This document shows, piece by piece, positions 42,814 to 52,897 of a stretch of 64,000 nucleotides of DNA. A model generated the notes under the pieces. That model was given only the letters and a program-made list of their open reading frames with translations, searched no databases and was not told where the DNA came from. This stretch comes from Mycobacterium interjectum. GTDB lineage: Bacteria; Actinomycetota; Actinomycetes; Mycobacteriales; Mycobacteriaceae. Both the position numbers and the translations under genes were made by a program. The stretch covers positions 3,386,744 through 3,450,743 of the forward strand of contig NZ_LT546237.1 in the NCBI RefSeq assembly GCF_900078675.2. Direction: 5' to 3'. The stretch's first letter is position 1. Every line of letters begins with the position of its first letter.

Positions 42814-44121
42814 TCAGTTGCCCTGCTCTTTTTGTTCCTTGAGGCGCTGCGCCGCCTGGACCCGTCCCTCGTTGATCTCCGCCATCGCCTCGGGGATCTC
42901 GCTGGCGGTGAACTTGTCGCGGCCGGTGGGCAGTCCACCGAACGCGTAGGTCTCATCGAATTGCGGGGCGGTCGAGACCGGCCGGCGCGCCTCGACCTTC
43001 TCGATGACCGGCGCCAGCCGCTTGGCCTTGTCGGCGACCGCCTTCGCGTCGCGCTCGATGAACTCCGGCAGCACCTCTTTGCCCATCAGCTCGATGGATT
43101 CCATCGTGCCCTCGTGGCTACGCGGATTGAGGAGCAGGATGATCTCGTCGACGCCGCTTTCCTCGTAGCCCCGCAGGAATTCGCGCACCGTGGCCGGTGA
43201 TCCGATGGCGCCACGGCCCGGACCGTAGGCCAGCGTAGGGTCCTTCTCGACCTCCTCGAGGTAGCGCTTCCACACGCCGGTCCGGCCCGGGCTATGCATC
43301 CCGGTCAGGTAGTAGTGCATGATCCCGAAGGAGAAGAACCCGCCGCCCTGCCCGAGACGCTCGAGCGCCTGCTCGTCGGTCTTGGCGACCATCATCGACA
43401 GGTCGCCGCCGATGGCCAGGATGTTCGGGTTGATCCGCGGCGTGACGGGCACACCGCTCTCCTCGAACTCCTTGTAGTAGCCGTTGACCCGCTCGGTGAG
43501 CGGCCCCGGACCCGTGTAGGCGAAACTGAGCGCGCCGATGCACTTTTGGGCCGCCATCTGTACGCTCGCCGGCCGCGTGCACGCGACCCAGACCGGTGGA
43601 TGGGGTTTTTGCATCGGCTTGGGGATGACGTTGCGGGGCGGCATCTGGATTTGCTCGCCTTTGAAACCGGTGAACGGCTCCTCGATCATGCAGCGGATCG
43701 CCACCTCGAGGGACTCCTCCCACTGCGCGCGCTTGTCGGCGGGATCGACGTCGAATCCGCCCAATTCGCCGACGGAGGAGCCTTCCCCGGTGCCGAATTC
43801 GACCCGCCCGTTCGACAGCAGATCGATGGTGGCGATGCGTTCGGCCACTCGGGCGGGGTGATTGACCGCGGGCAGCAGGTGCATGATGCCGAACCCCAGC
43901 CGGATGTTCTTAGTCCGCTGGCTGGCCGCGGCCAGGAAGATCTCCGGCGCGGTGGAGTGGCAGTACTCCTCGAGGAAGTGATGCTCGGTGAGCCAGACCG
44001 TGGAGAACCCGGCCTTGTCGGCCGCCTCGACCTCGTCGAGGCAATCCTGCAGCAGGACCCGCTCGTCGTCGGGTGCCCAGGGTCGCGGCAGGGCGAATTC
44101 GTAGAACAGTGAGATCTTCAT
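42814..44121 (-). CDS. Luciferase-like flavin monooxygenase
   Basis: The 435-residue protein belongs to the luciferase-like (LLM) family, with TVWLTEHHFLEEYCHSTAPE typical of FMN-dependent monooxygenases. It has an unusual C-terminal extension ending in a charged helix (QAAQRLKEQKEQGN). It may carry out a Baeyer-Villiger or hydroxylation step. AGGAGG lies 6 nt before the ATG, the best ribosome binding site in the window. It follows the KstD-like gene by 19 bp. Confidence 0.87.
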   Translation of the reverse strand: MKISLFYEFALPRPWAPDDERVLLQDCLDEVEAADKAGFSTVWLTEHHFLEEYCHSTAPEIFLAAASQRTKNIRLGFGIMHLLPAVNHPARVAERIATIDLLSNGRVEFGTGEGSSVGELGGFDVDPADKRAQWEESLEVAIRCMIEEPFTGFKGEQIQMPPRNVIPKPMQKPHPPVWVACTRPASVQMAAQKCIGALSFAYTGPGPLTERVNGYYKEFEESGVPVTPRINPNILAIGGDLSMMVAKTDEQALERLGQGGGFFSFGIMHYYLTGMHSPGRTGVWKRYLEEVEKDPTLAYGPGRGAIGSPATVREFLRGYEESGVDEIILLLNPRSHEGTMESIELMGKEVLPEFIERDAKAVADKAKRLAPVIEKVEARRPVSTAPQFDETYAFGGLPTGRDKFTASEIPEAMAEINEGRVQAAQRLKEQKEQGN

Positions 44122-44140
44122 TTGCTACCTCCTATGAGAA

Positions 44141-45874
44141 CTACAGGGTCTGCTTTGCGGCATGGGCTGCAACGTGTTTCGCTGCGACGAAGCCGAAGGT
44201 CATGGCCGGGCCGATGGTCGCCCCCGCGCCGGCGTAGCTGCGACCCATGACCGGCGCCGCGGTGTTACCCACCGCGTACAGTCCCAGCACCACCGTGTCG
44301 TCGTCACGCAGCACTCGGGCGTACTCGTCGGTGCGCAGGCCACCCGAGGTGCCGAGATCACCGAGGACGATGCGGAACGCGTAATACGGCGGACCGCCCA
44401 ATGGGTACAGGTTGGGGTTCGGCAAGGTGGGGTCACCGTAGTAGTTGTCGTACACGCTGTCCCCGCGGTGGAAATCGTCGTCGTGACCCTTGTGCGCGAG
44501 TTCGTTGAAACGGCCGGCGGTCTCGGCAAGCTGCCGCGCCGGAACGCCGATCTTGGCCGCCATCTCGTCCCAGCTCGTCGCCGCCTTGACCACGCCCGAC
44601 TCCAGCCACGCCCGCGGGACCTTGCGCCCGGTCGGAACCGGCGCCCCCGGGATCTTCGGTATCGGTAGGTGGCCGCCGACCACGTAGCGATTCCACGACC
44701 TGTGATCGGTGATGAGCCAGCAGGGGATGTGGGTGACCCCGGATTTCTGGCCATCGATCATGGCGTGACCGAAGTCCATGTAGGGCGCCGCCTCGTTGAT
44801 GAAGCGCTTGCCCTCGCCGTTGACGATGAACTGCGCCGGCATCATCCGTTCGTTGAGCATGAACTGCATGCGGCCATCGGGCCACTGGATAGCCGGGAAC
44901 CACCACGCCTCGTCGAGTAACTCCGTTGCGGCGCCGATCTTTTGGCCAGCTCGGATGCCGTCGCCCATCGCGGCGGGGTTGCCGAAACTCCAGTCCTGGT
45001 CGAGCACCGGCAGCTGCTCTTTGCGCCAGGCGAGGTCGTGGTCGAAACCTCCCGACGCCAGGATGACCCCTTGGCGCGCCCCGACGCTGCGCGTCCTGCC
45101 CTCCCTGATTACCACCGCGCCCGTCACCGATCCGTCGGCGTCGGTGAGCAACTCCGCCATCGGCGTCTCGAGCCACAGCGGGATGCCGCGTTCTCTCATG
45201 GCCAGCCGGAGCCGGGCCGCCAGCGACTGTCCGATCGCCGCCATCCGTTCGCCGAAGACCCTGGCCCGGACCATCCGCGCGATCAGCTTCAGCAGGACGC
45301 CTTTGCCGGCCCACGACTGCCTGATCCGGTAGAACGTCCGCAATTCCTTGGGCCCCAACCAGATTCCCTTCGGCGCGAGCGCCAGGGGCTGGAGCAGCTT
45401 CTGCTCGTCGACGCCCAGCTTCCGCAGGTCGATGGGCGGCACGTTGATGGTGCTGCCCAACTCCGAGCCGCCGGGCAGCTCCGGGTAGTAGTCGGCGTAG
45501 CCGGGCTTCCAGACGAACTCGAACCACCCCGAGAGGTTTTCGAGGAATTCCAGCATTTGTGGCGCGGACTGGACGTACTGCCGTATCCGCGCCTCGCTGA
45601 CCAGTCCGTCGGTGATCTGCAGCAGATACTTGACGACCTCTTCGGGTGACGGGTTATAGCCCTCCCTGCGCTGCGCGGGCGCGCCGGGCACCCAGATGCC
45701 GCCTCCCGAAAGGGCAGTGGAGCCACCGAAATACGGCGATTTCTCCACCACCAACGCGTCCAGCCCGGCGGCCTGGGCTGTCAACGCGGCCGCCATGCCC
45801 CCACCGCCGGATCCGACGATGAGCACGTCGACCACCTGATCGAATCCGTTCGCGGTCGAAGGGACAGCGTTCAT
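44141..45874 (-). CDS. KstD-like FAD-dependent dehydrogenase
   Basis: The 577-residue flavoprotein has the dinucleotide motif [20 protein letters not shown] near the N-terminus and [25 protein letters not shown] at the C-terminus, matching 3-ketosteroid delta-1-dehydrogenase and fumarate-reductase-type enzymes. It should introduce a double bond next to a ring ketone. ATG overlaps the stop of the mhpB-like gene by ATGA, so ring desaturation and ring cleavage are linked. A second member is at 50143. Confidence 0.88.
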   Translation of the reverse strand: MNAVPSTANGFDQVVDVLIVGSGGGGMAAALTAQAAGLDALVVEKSPYFGGSTALSGGGIWVPGAPAQRREGYNPSPEEVVKYLLQITDGLVSEARIRQYVQSAPQMLEFLENLSGWFEFVWKPGYADYYPELPGGSELGSTINVPPIDLRKLGVDEQKLLQPLALAPKGIWLGPKELRTFYRIRQSWAGKGVLLKLIARMVRARVFGERMAAIGQSLAARLRLAMRERGIPLWLETPMAELLTDADGSVTGAVVIREGRTRSVGARQGVILASGGFDHDLAWRKEQLPVLDQDWSFGNPAAMGDGIRAGQKIGAATELLDEAWWFPAIQWPDGRMQFMLNERMMPAQFIVNGEGKRFINEAAPYMDFGHAMIDGQKSGVTHIPCWLITDHRSWNRYVVGGHLPIPKIPGAPVPTGRKVPRAWLESGVVKAATSWDEMAAKIGVPARQLAETAGRFNELAHKGHDDDFHRGDSVYDNYYGDPTLPNPNLYPLGGPPYYAFRIVLGDLGTSGGLRTDEYARVLRDDDTVVLGLYAVGNTAAPVMGRSYAGAGATIGPAMTFGFVAAKHVAAHAAKQTL

Positions 45875-46809
45875 TTCGGCACCGCTGTTCGGATGGCGAA
45901 GCCGGCGATCAGTTCGGCGGCCGGTTTGTAGTAGCGGACGATGGTCTGGTAGGGCCCGGCCGTCTGAAGCGCCGCGAAAGCCGCCACCCAAGTTCTGATT
46001 TCGTGTGCCGAGGAGCCGCCCTCGTAGGTGACGAACGAGTTCGACCACTGGTCGAGATCGGCGAGGTTTCCATCGTCGATGATTTCGAGCAAGCGGTGGT
46101 CCCACGCCGGGTTCAGTGGCTGCAGGTCACTTTGGCCTCCGGCGAAGGTTTTGGCCGCCTCGATCACGGCTGCCTGCCGGGCTTGCCGCTGTTCGGAGGT
46201 CATCGGCCGGCCGTCCACGATCCGCTCGAGCACCGCCGGGGGCGCGGTCGCGAGTGTCGGCACCGGCGGGCTGTGGGAAAGCCCACCGGAGCCCAGCACC
46301 AAGACCCGCTTGTCCAGCGTGGCCAGGTAGGCGCCGACGGCGCCACCCAGCGCGCGGCAGCGCTGCAACGGCCCCAGTGGCACCGCGATGGCGTTGACGA
46401 AGATCGGGATCACCGGGCGCACGGTCGCATCGCCGAACAGCTTCTCCAGCGGCTGCACGGTGCCGTGGTCGACGTCCATCCCGGCCGAAACCGCGATGTC
46501 GACGCCGGCGTCGAGGATGGCCTTCGCACAATCGGCCGCCAGGTCCTCGGGAATGTCAAGTGGGCCGGCGTGGGTGCCGTAATCGCCAACTCCATTGGCG
46601 CGCATCCCGATACAGAACGGCGGCATTACCTTGTAGAAGAACCCGTTGTAATGGTCCGGGGAGAAGATGACGACGAGTTCGGGATCGTAATCTTCGACGA
46701 ATTCGCGCGCCTGCGCGATTGCGCCTTCGATGTCGTCAAGCAGGTCCCGCGACGGCCCCGGAAGATTCAGGAGCGGGCTGTGCGACATACAGCACAGAGC
46801 CAGTGTCAC
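45871..46809 (-). CDS. mhpB: 2,3-dihydroxyphenylpropionate-type extradiol dioxygenase (MhpB)
   Basis: The 312-residue protein is a class III (LigB-like) extradiol dioxygenase. It has CCMSHSPLL at the start and [16 protein letters not shown], as in E. coli MhpB. With GTG 46809 as start, the conserved histidines fall at H115 (DVDHG) and H179 (GLSHSPP), the same numbers I know for the E. coli enzyme, which supports this start over GTG 46821. It cleaves a catechol ring meta to the hydroxyls using Fe(II). It overlaps mhpA by 74 bp. Confidence 0.9.
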   Translation of the reverse strand: MTLALCCMSHSPLLNLPGPSRDLLDDIEGAIAQAREFVEDYDPELVVIFSPDHYNGFFYKVMPPFCIGMRANGVGDYGTHAGPLDIPEDLAADCAKAILDAGVDIAVSAGMDVDHGTVQPLEKLFGDATVRPVIPIFVNAIAVPLGPLQRCRALGGAVGAYLATLDKRVLVLGSGGLSHSPPVPTLATAPPAVLERIVDGRPMTSEQRQARQAAVIEAAKTFAGGQSDLQPLNPAWDHRLLEIIDDGNLADLDQWSNSFVTYEGGSSAHEIRTWVAAFAALQTAGPYQTIVRYYKPAAELIAGFAIRTAVPK

Positions 46810-48448
46810 TGTGGAGATCACCCCCTCCCGGCGTGAGGGTCAGGGTGTCCAGCAGCGAGGCGCTCAGCTCGGGGGCGAGCTGAGCGATGCAGGCGCCGGC
46901 GATGCACCGATCGGGGCGCAGGAACAGCACCGATTCCTGATGGGCGTCGAACCAGGATTTGACCGCGCCACCGCGATCACCGACCACCACGACATCGGGA
47001 TCGTCGTGGCCCGTCCAGTGCAGCTGGGTCACGGGCCGCAGCGCAACGAAGCGCGCGCCCGCGGCTTTCCACGTCGCGAACGCCGCGTCGCCGAGGATCT
47101 TGCGCGGGTTGTTGTTCCAGCACAGCACGGCGAACCAATCGCCCAGCACGTCGTCCAACAGCACGTCCTGCTCGGTGCGGGTATCCACCCGGGGCTGGAC
47201 GAAGAGCGTGCCCACCGGAGATTCGGCGCGGCGCGGAGAGGAGTGCACGACTGCGCCCTGCTCGTAGCGGGGCATCGGCTTGAACCGCATCTCCAGCACA
47301 TAACGCTTGAGGGAGGGCACAATTGACGCCGACCGCACGAGGAGGTCCCGGGCGGTGGCGATCCTGCGGTCGGTCGGCGAAATCACCCGGCCCACCATCG
47401 TGGAAAGGTCGATCATCGCCCGCGCGTGCTTGCGGCGCTCGATGTCGTAGGTGTCCAACAACCGGTCGTCGGCGCGCCCGGTCACCACCGCCGCCAGCTT
47501 CCAGCCCAGGTTGGCCGCATCCCGGATCCCGCTGTTGTAGCCCTGCCCTTGCCATACCGGCATCAGGTGAGCCGCGTCGCCCGCCAACAGCAGCCGGCCA
47601 CTGCGGAACGCTCCGGCGATCCGCGAGTGATGGGTGTAGACGCGCCGCCGGATCACGTCGACCCGGTCGGGGTGCGGCACCATCCGCGCCAGCATCCGCG
47701 TCAGAAACGCCGGATCCTCGGCCTGTTCATCGGTCTCGTCGGCGTGAATCATGAACTCGAACCGGCGAATTCCGTGCGCGATCGAGATCGAGGCGTACGG
47801 CCGTTCCGGGTCGGCGCCGACCTCGCTGTTCGGGTGGCCCAGCGGGTCGTTGGCGATGTCGACGACCAGCCACCGCGTCGACGACGTCGTCCCGTCGAAG
47901 GACACCCCCATCATCCGGCGGGTCGTGCTGCGCCCGCCGTCGCATCCGACGACATAGCGCGCGCACACGCTCGCGGTATCGCCATCGGTGCCGCATTCGA
48001 CACGCACCGCGTCGTCGGTTTGTACGCACGAGGTCATCGGGCGGTTCCACCGCACCTCGACGTTGTCGAATCTGTCCAGGCCACGCAGCAATTCGGCGTC
48101 GACGAGGGGCTGCACGAAGCCGTTGCGCTTCGGCCAGCCGAAACGCGCATCGGGCGGGGCCATTTCGGCCAGCACGCGGCGCTTGCCGTCGACGAACCGC
48201 AAGATCTGGTTGGGCACGGTGTGCGGCAGGATCCGGTCGACCAGCCCGATCGACTGGAAGGTGCGCAACGCCTCGTCGTCCAGCCCCACCCCGCGGGGAT
48301 AGTCGATCAGGCTGTCGCGTTCGTCGACGACGAGCGTCCGGACACCCTGCAGGCCAAGGATGTTCGCCAGGGTGAGGCCCACCGGCCCGGCGCCGACGAC
48401 CACGACGTCGACGTCGGTTTCTGGTGTCCTTTGCCCCTTGACGCCCAT
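46736..48448 (-). CDS. mhpA: FAD aromatic hydroxylase, MhpA type
   Basis: The 570-residue flavoprotein monooxygenase has [17 protein letters not shown], the substrate-side DG motif [10 protein letters not shown] and [18 protein letters not shown]. The C-terminal thioredoxin-like domain follows. It hydroxylates a phenol to a catechol, as 3-(3-hydroxyphenyl)propionate hydroxylase does. ATG is coupled to the preceding hydrolase by TGATG. The C-terminus extends 74 bp into mhpB. The exact aromatic substrate is not certain. Confidence 0.88.
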   Translation of the reverse strand: MGVKGQRTPETDVDVVVVGAGPVGLTLANILGLQGVRTLVVDERDSLIDYPRGVGLDDEALRTFQSIGLVDRILPHTVPNQILRFVDGKRRVLAEMAPPDARFGWPKRNGFVQPLVDAELLRGLDRFDNVEVRWNRPMTSCVQTDDAVRVECGTDGDTASVCARYVVGCDGGRSTTRRMMGVSFDGTTSSTRWLVVDIANDPLGHPNSEVGADPERPYASISIAHGIRRFEFMIHADETDEQAEDPAFLTRMLARMVPHPDRVDVIRRRVYTHHSRIAGAFRSGRLLLAGDAAHLMPVWQGQGYNSGIRDAANLGWKLAAVVTGRADDRLLDTYDIERRKHARAMIDLSTMVGRVISPTDRRIATARDLLVRSASIVPSLKRYVLEMRFKPMPRYEQGAVVHSSPRRAESPVGTLFVQPRVDTRTEQDVLLDDVLGDWFAVLCWNNNPRKILGDAAFATWKAAGARFVALRPVTQLHWTGHDDPDVVVVGDRGGAVKSWFDAHQESVLFLRPDRCIAGACIAQLAPELSASLLDTLTLTPGGGDLHSDTGSVLYVAQPAPESSGAVAGPA

Positions 48449-49311
48449 CACCGTCCCAGCAGGAAATCGAGATGCAGGCGATTGAAGGTCTTGGCGTCCT
48501 CGTACTGCGGCCAGTGGCCGCAGCCGGGCATCACCTCGAAGCGCGCACCGGGGATCATCGAGGCGATGCGGCGACCCTCGGTCACGTCGGCGGTCGGGTC
48601 GTCGCTCGTCCACAGCACCAGCGTCGGGGCGATGATGGCGCCGTATTCGTCCGGCCCCAGCAGGTTGCGTTCGCGAATCTCGGGATCCTGCAACGCCATA
48701 ATGTCGCGCATGGCCTCGACGAACCCCTGCTGGCGGTACACGCGTTGGCGGCTGGCGACCAGATCGTCGTAGTCCTTGGACTTGTCGGCCATCAGCCATT
48801 TGATCCGAGCCTGCACCGTCTCCCAGGTAGGGTTCTCGGCGGCGGCCATGGACAGCGTGATGATCCGCTGCATCACGACCGGATCGGCCTGGGACCCGCC
48901 GGCGGTGTTGAGGACGAGCCGGTCGACGACGTCGGGATGGTCGACTGCGGCGCGGGCGGCCACCCAGCCCCCGAGCGATTCGCCGCTCACGCATGCGCGA
49001 TCGACGCCGATGGTGCGCAGCACGGCCATCAGGTGCTCGACGTAGTGGCGAACCTCCAGCGGATGGCCGGGCTTGTCGGTGTAGCCGTGGCCGAGCATGT
49101 CGATCGACCAGGTCCAGAAGTGCTCGCCGTGCGCCGCCAGGTTGCGCACGTAGGCCTCAGCGTGGCCGCCCGATCCGTGCAACAGCATCAGCACGGGCTT
49201 GCCGGGATCGCCGGCACGCAGATACCGAGTGCGCACTCCCCCCGCCTCGAGGTAGCCCTGCTCAAACGCAACGCCCTGCAGATCGCTCCAGACGCTCTCG
49301 AACTCCGCCAC
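48448..49311 (-). CDS. mhpC: Meta-cleavage product hydrolase-like alpha/beta-hydrolase (MhpC type)
   Basis: The 287-residue hydrolase has the oxyanion loop [12 protein letters not shown], the elbow [10 protein letters not shown] and GCGHWPQYE near the C-terminus. These are the features of hydrolases that cleave the C-C bond of meta-ring-fission products. GTG 49311 has AGAGGA 5 nt upstream. It is the first gene of the minus-strand mhp-like operon, facing the IclR gene across a 24-bp palindrome. Assignment as mhpC rests on family and gene order. Confidence 0.85.
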   Translation of the reverse strand: MAEFESVWSDLQGVAFEQGYLEAGGVRTRYLRAGDPGKPVLMLLHGSGGHAEAYVRNLAAHGEHFWTWSIDMLGHGYTDKPGHPLEVRHYVEHLMAVLRTIGVDRACVSGESLGGWVAARAAVDHPDVVDRLVLNTAGGSQADPVVMQRIITLSMAAAENPTWETVQARIKWLMADKSKDYDDLVASRQRVYRQQGFVEAMRDIMALQDPEIRERNLLGPDEYGAIIAPTLVLWTSDDPTADVTEGRRIASMIPGARFEVMPGCGHWPQYEDAKTFNRLHLDFLLGR

Positions 49312-49375
49312 GGTCTTCCTCTGGCCTCCAAACGGTGGAAATCTGCTTCTCGATTTCGGCTGAGCCGGTGTGCTA

Positions 49376-49399
49376 ATATCGCACACTGATGTGCGATAT
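49376..49399. promoter_or_regulatory. IclR operator: 10-bp perfect arms with 4-bp centre
   Basis: ATATCGCACA (49376-49385) and TGTGCGATAT (49390-49399) are exact reverse complements around CTGA. The site lies between the divergent mhpC-like gene and the IclR gene, the classical place for MhpR-type control. Confidence 0.75.
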
Positions 49400-49438
49400 A
49401 TATAGAGCTTGGCTCTCGCGCCCAGGTCTGTCAAGGCC

Positions 49439-50116
49439 ATGACGGGTTCTGGGGCGGGTTCGCAGACGCTGGCCCGGGGACTCACCGCGCTGCAAATGGT
49501 GGCCGACGCCCCCAGCGGGTTGACCGTGCAACAGCTCGCCGACCAGGTCGGTGTGCACCGCACCATCGCCTACCGATTGCTTTCGACACTGGCCCAATTC
49601 CGGTTGGTGGCCAAGGGAGAAGACGGGCGCTATCGTCCCGGGGCCGGGCTCGCCGTGCTCGGCGCGTCGTTCGACCGCAACGTGCGGCAACTGAGCCTGC
49701 CGACGCTGCGCGCCCTGGCCGACGAACTCGGCACCACCGTGTCGCTGCTCATCGCCGAGGGCGACCAGCAGGTGGCGATCGCGGTGATCGTGCCCAGCCA
49801 TGTCGCCTACCAACTTTCCTTCCACGAGGGCAGCCGGTATCCGCTCGACCGCGGCGCGGCCGGCATCGCCTTGCTCGCGAGCATGCCGCCCCGTCCCGGG
49901 GAACGAGAGCTCGTCGCGCGCACCCGCGAACGCGGCTGGGTGATGACGCACGGGGAGATCGAACCGAACACCTACGGCCTGGCCGTGGCGGTCCGCCGCC
50001 ACGCGCCGTCCCCGCCCACCTGCATCAACCTCATCTCCCACCGGGAAGACGTCGTGCTGCGCGGCAGGGACGCGGTCGTCAAGGCCGCAAAGCAGTTGTC
50101 CGAGCTACTGAGTTAG
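49439..50116 (+). CDS. IclR-family regulator (MhpR-like)
   Basis: The 225-residue protein (from MTGSGAGSQTLARG) has a winged helix TVQQLADQVGVHRTIAYRLL followed by an IclR effector domain ending in ISHREDVVLRGR. In E. coli, MhpR of the same family activates the mhp operon with phenylpropionate. The gene faces the mhp-like operon with the palindrome between. ATG 49439 is preferred to a TTG 30 bp upstream. The effector is probably an aromatic acid or its CoA ester. Confidence 0.87.
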   Translation: MTGSGAGSQTLARGLTALQMVADAPSGLTVQQLADQVGVHRTIAYRLLSTLAQFRLVAKGEDGRYRPGAGLAVLGASFDRNVRQLSLPTLRALADELGTTVSLLIAEGDQQVAIAVIVPSHVAYQLSFHEGSRYPLDRGAAGIALLASMPPRPGERELVARTRERGWVMTHGEIEPNTYGLAVAVRRHAPSPPTCINLISHREDVVLRGRDAVVKAAKQLSELLS

Positions 50117-50142
50117 CCACCGAGCTGAAGGGATCGCAGTCG

Positions 50143-51759
50143 ATGTCTTGGGACCATGAAGTCGACGTCGTCGTGCTGGGCAGCGGCGCCGCCGCGCTCA
50201 CGGCGGCACTGGCCGCGGCGGTCGCCGGCGCCTCGGTGGAGGTCTTCGAGAAGGCCCCGACCGTCGGTGGGACCACCGCAGTGTCGGGCGGCATCGCCTG
50301 GATCCCGGCCCACAACCGTTCTCCCGACGGGGAATTGACGGCAGCGGACGCCCTGCGCTACCTACGCGCGCAGTCCCTCGGTTCGATGGACGACGACCTC
50401 GTCGAGACCTTCGTGCGCACCGGCGCGGCGATGCTCGAGTTTGTCGAGGCCCACAGCGGCGTGCGCTTCGAGATCGCGACCGGCTTCCCCGACTACCAGC
50501 CGGAGCTGCCGGGGGGGCGCCCGACCGGGGGCCGGTCGCAGAGTCCGGTTCCCTTCGACCTCACCGAGGTGGGCGAATGGGCCACGCGGATCACCTCGTT
50601 TCCGGCCGACTGGTCCAACGTCGGCTTCGACGCCGAGACCCGAGCCCGGCTGCATGCGGCGATCGACGAACGAACGAGCCATCTGTGCGTGGCCGGCACC
50701 GCCCTGATCGCGGGCCTGCTCAAGGGCCTGCTGGACGCCGGCGTGACACCGCGGGTGAACGCCCGCGCCGAAGAACTCATCGCCGAGGCCGGGGAAATCA
50801 CCGGGGTACGGGTCGAACTGTCGGGCAAGAGCATGAGCGTGCGGGCCCGCCGCGGCGTCATCCTCGGCACCGGCGGTTTCGAATGGGATCCAGCTCTGGC
50901 GCAAGCGTTTCTGCGCGGTCCCATGCACGGCGCGGTCTCCCCGCCCTACAACACCGGTGACGGCCTGCGCATGGCGATGGCACACGGCGCGGACCTGGCC
51001 AACATGGGCGAAGCGTGGTGGGTGCCGATCGTGCAGATTCCCGGCGACACCATCGAAGGCAAGCCTCGCAGCCGCAGCGTCCGCCTGGAACGGACACGTC
51101 CGCGGAGCATCATCGTCAACTCCGCCGGCAGGCGCTTCGTCAACGAGGCATGCGATTACAACTCGATGGCCGGCGCCTTCCAGTACCTGGACCCTCGCGG
51201 CGGCTACGTCAACGACCGCGCCTGGATGGTGTTCGACTCGGTTCACCTGCAGCGCTACGGTTTTCTTGGCGTCGAGCCCGGACAGGCAGCCCCGGAATGG
51301 TTCTGCGAGTCGGCCGACCTGGCCGAGTTGGCCGCCAAGACCGGCATCGACGCCGACGGCCTCGCCCGCACCGTTGCGCAGTGGAACCGCCAGGTGGCCG
51401 CCGGCGCCGACCCCGACTTCGGGCGCGGTTCCAGCGCCTACGACGGCTACTGGGGCGACGACACCGCCACCACCCTGGCCGGGAAGACGCTCGGCCCGAT
51501 CGACACCGCACCCTTCTACGCGGTGCCCGTATGCATCGGCTCCATGGGCACCAAGGGCGGACCGCGCACCGACCCCGACGGCCGCGTCCTGCACGTCAGC
51601 GGGGAGCCGATACCGGGCCTGTTCGCCGCGGGCAACGCGATGGCCGGCGTGACCGGACAGGCCTATGGCGGCGCCGGTGGAACGATCGGCCCGGCAATGG
51701 TTTTCGGCTACCGCGCGGGCCATGCGGCCGCCACCGGAAAGTCGGTCGATCTAGACTAA
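50143..51759 (+). CDS. KstD-like FAD-dependent dehydrogenase, second copy
   Basis: The 538-residue flavoprotein has VVVLGSGAAALTAALAAAVA near the start, GGTTAVSGGIAWIP, and AAGNAMAGVTGQAYGGAGGT at the C-terminus. It is a distant paralogue of the gene at 44141. It follows the IclR gene by 26 bp and so is probably co-regulated with it. It would desaturate or aromatise a ring ketone. Its shorter middle region suggests a different substrate from the first copy. Confidence 0.87.
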   Translation: MSWDHEVDVVVLGSGAAALTAALAAAVAGASVEVFEKAPTVGGTTAVSGGIAWIPAHNRSPDGELTAADALRYLRAQSLGSMDDDLVETFVRTGAAMLEFVEAHSGVRFEIATGFPDYQPELPGGRPTGGRSQSPVPFDLTEVGEWATRITSFPADWSNVGFDAETRARLHAAIDERTSHLCVAGTALIAGLLKGLLDAGVTPRVNARAEELIAEAGEITGVRVELSGKSMSVRARRGVILGTGGFEWDPALAQAFLRGPMHGAVSPPYNTGDGLRMAMAHGADLANMGEAWWVPIVQIPGDTIEGKPRSRSVRLERTRPRSIIVNSAGRRFVNEACDYNSMAGAFQYLDPRGGYVNDRAWMVFDSVHLQRYGFLGVEPGQAAPEWFCESADLAELAAKTGIDADGLARTVAQWNRQVAAGADPDFGRGSSAYDGYWGDDTATTLAGKTLGPIDTAPFYAVPVCIGSMGTKGGPRTDPDGRVLHVSGEPIPGLFAAGNAMAGVTGQAYGGAGGTIGPAMVFGYRAGHAAATGKSVDLD

Positions 51760-51763
51760 TTGG

Positions 51764-52720
51764 ATGGCGTCGCTCCTGTGGGACCAGCACACCTGCCTGC
51801 CGCTGCAGACGGACACCGACGTCGACCCCCTGACCCGCTACCGGCGGCCCGCGGGGGCACTCGTGTCGGTCAATGCGGGGTATTCGCCGCACACCCTCGA
51901 CGACGCGATCGCCCTGCTGCGGCATTATCGTTCGGCGGTGGATGCCCACCCGCGGCTGGAGTTGGCTGGCAGCCTCGACGAGGTCGACGCGATCACCCGC
52001 CGCGGCCGCATCGCCGTGGTGTTCGACCTCGAGGACTCCGGTCCCCTCGACGGCGATCTCGACAACCTGGCCACCCTCGCCGCGCTCGGCGTGCGCACCA
52101 TGCTGCCCACCTATAACCACGCCAACCGCGCGGGCGGCGGTTGCCTGGACGCCGCCGACGGCGGCCTCACCGCATGGGGCCGTTCGCTGGTCGGCGAAAT
52201 GAACCGAGTGGGCGTCGTTCCCGACGGATCGCACTGCAGCGCCCGCACCGGGCTCGACATGTGCGAAATCTCCATTGGCCCAGTCATTTACAGCCATTCC
52301 TGCATGCGTGCGGTCTGGGATCACCCGCGCAACATCACCGACGACCAGGCCCGGGCCTGCGCCGCGACCGGCGGCGTCATCGGGATCACCGGCGTCGGCA
52401 TCTTCCTGGGACCCAACACGCCAACCCTCGATGCGATGGCGCGCCACCTGGAGTACGCCGTCGAGCTCGTCGGCATCGACCACGTCGGTGTCAGCACCGA
52501 CTTCTCGTTTGATTTTGCGGATTTTCACGACGAGGTCGTCCGCAACCCGCACCTGTTCGATGACAGCTACACCCGCTGGGGACCGATTCAGTGGATGCCG
52601 CCCGAGGCCTTCCTGGGCCTCGAGCAGCACCTGCGCGGTCGCGGGTGGGCCGCCCCCGACATCGAAGCCGTCCTCGCCGGGAACTTTCGCCGAGTCGCCC
52701 AACACGCCTGGCCCGCCTGA
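51764..52720 (+). CDS. M19 membrane-dipeptidase-like amidohydrolase with altered HxD
   Basis: The 318-residue protein is a renal-dipeptidase-fold enzyme without signal or membrane anchor. It keeps TYNHANRAGGG, PDGSHCS, IYSHSCMRAV, HPRNITDD and GVSTDFSFDF. The first zinc motif HxD reads H9-T-C11, so the aspartate is replaced by cysteine. It follows the KstD-like gene by 4 bp and is probably expressed with it. In a catabolic cluster it may hydrolyse an amide or lactone. Dipeptidase activity is not proven. Confidence 0.83.
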   Translation: MASLLWDQHTCLPLQTDTDVDPLTRYRRPAGALVSVNAGYSPHTLDDAIALLRHYRSAVDAHPRLELAGSLDEVDAITRRGRIAVVFDLEDSGPLDGDLDNLATLAALGVRTMLPTYNHANRAGGGCLDAADGGLTAWGRSLVGEMNRVGVVPDGSHCSARTGLDMCEISIGPVIYSHSCMRAVWDHPRNITDDQARACAATGGVIGITGVGIFLGPNTPTLDAMARHLEYAVELVGIDHVGVSTDFSFDFADFHDEVVRNPHLFDDSYTRWGPIQWMPPEAFLGLEQHLRGRGWAAPDIEAVLAGNFRRVAQHAWPA

Positions 52721-52897
52721 TCAATCAGCACCTGGCTTTCACCGCCCGGGCGCTGCGAGGCGATACAGCGTTCACCGTTGCACCTCGCCGACGAAACGTG
52801 GCTTGGTAGGAAGTGGCACTGGACGCGTCCCACCGGCAGGTCATGAGAATCGTGAGAACGCTGGCGGAGCCGGTTCAACCTCCGTCATCCTGAATCG

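Noticed and set aside
48448-49566. A longer 372-codon version of the mhpC-like gene
   Set aside because: The extension crosses the IclR operator and promoter and has no hydrolase-like residues. GTG 49311 has a good ribosome binding site.
52721-52897. A regulatory element before the methyltransferase
   Set aside because: I saw only a weak 6-bp pair (GCGAGG...CCTCGC) with a long loop and a GAGAATC/GAGAACG direct repeat. Neither is convincing.
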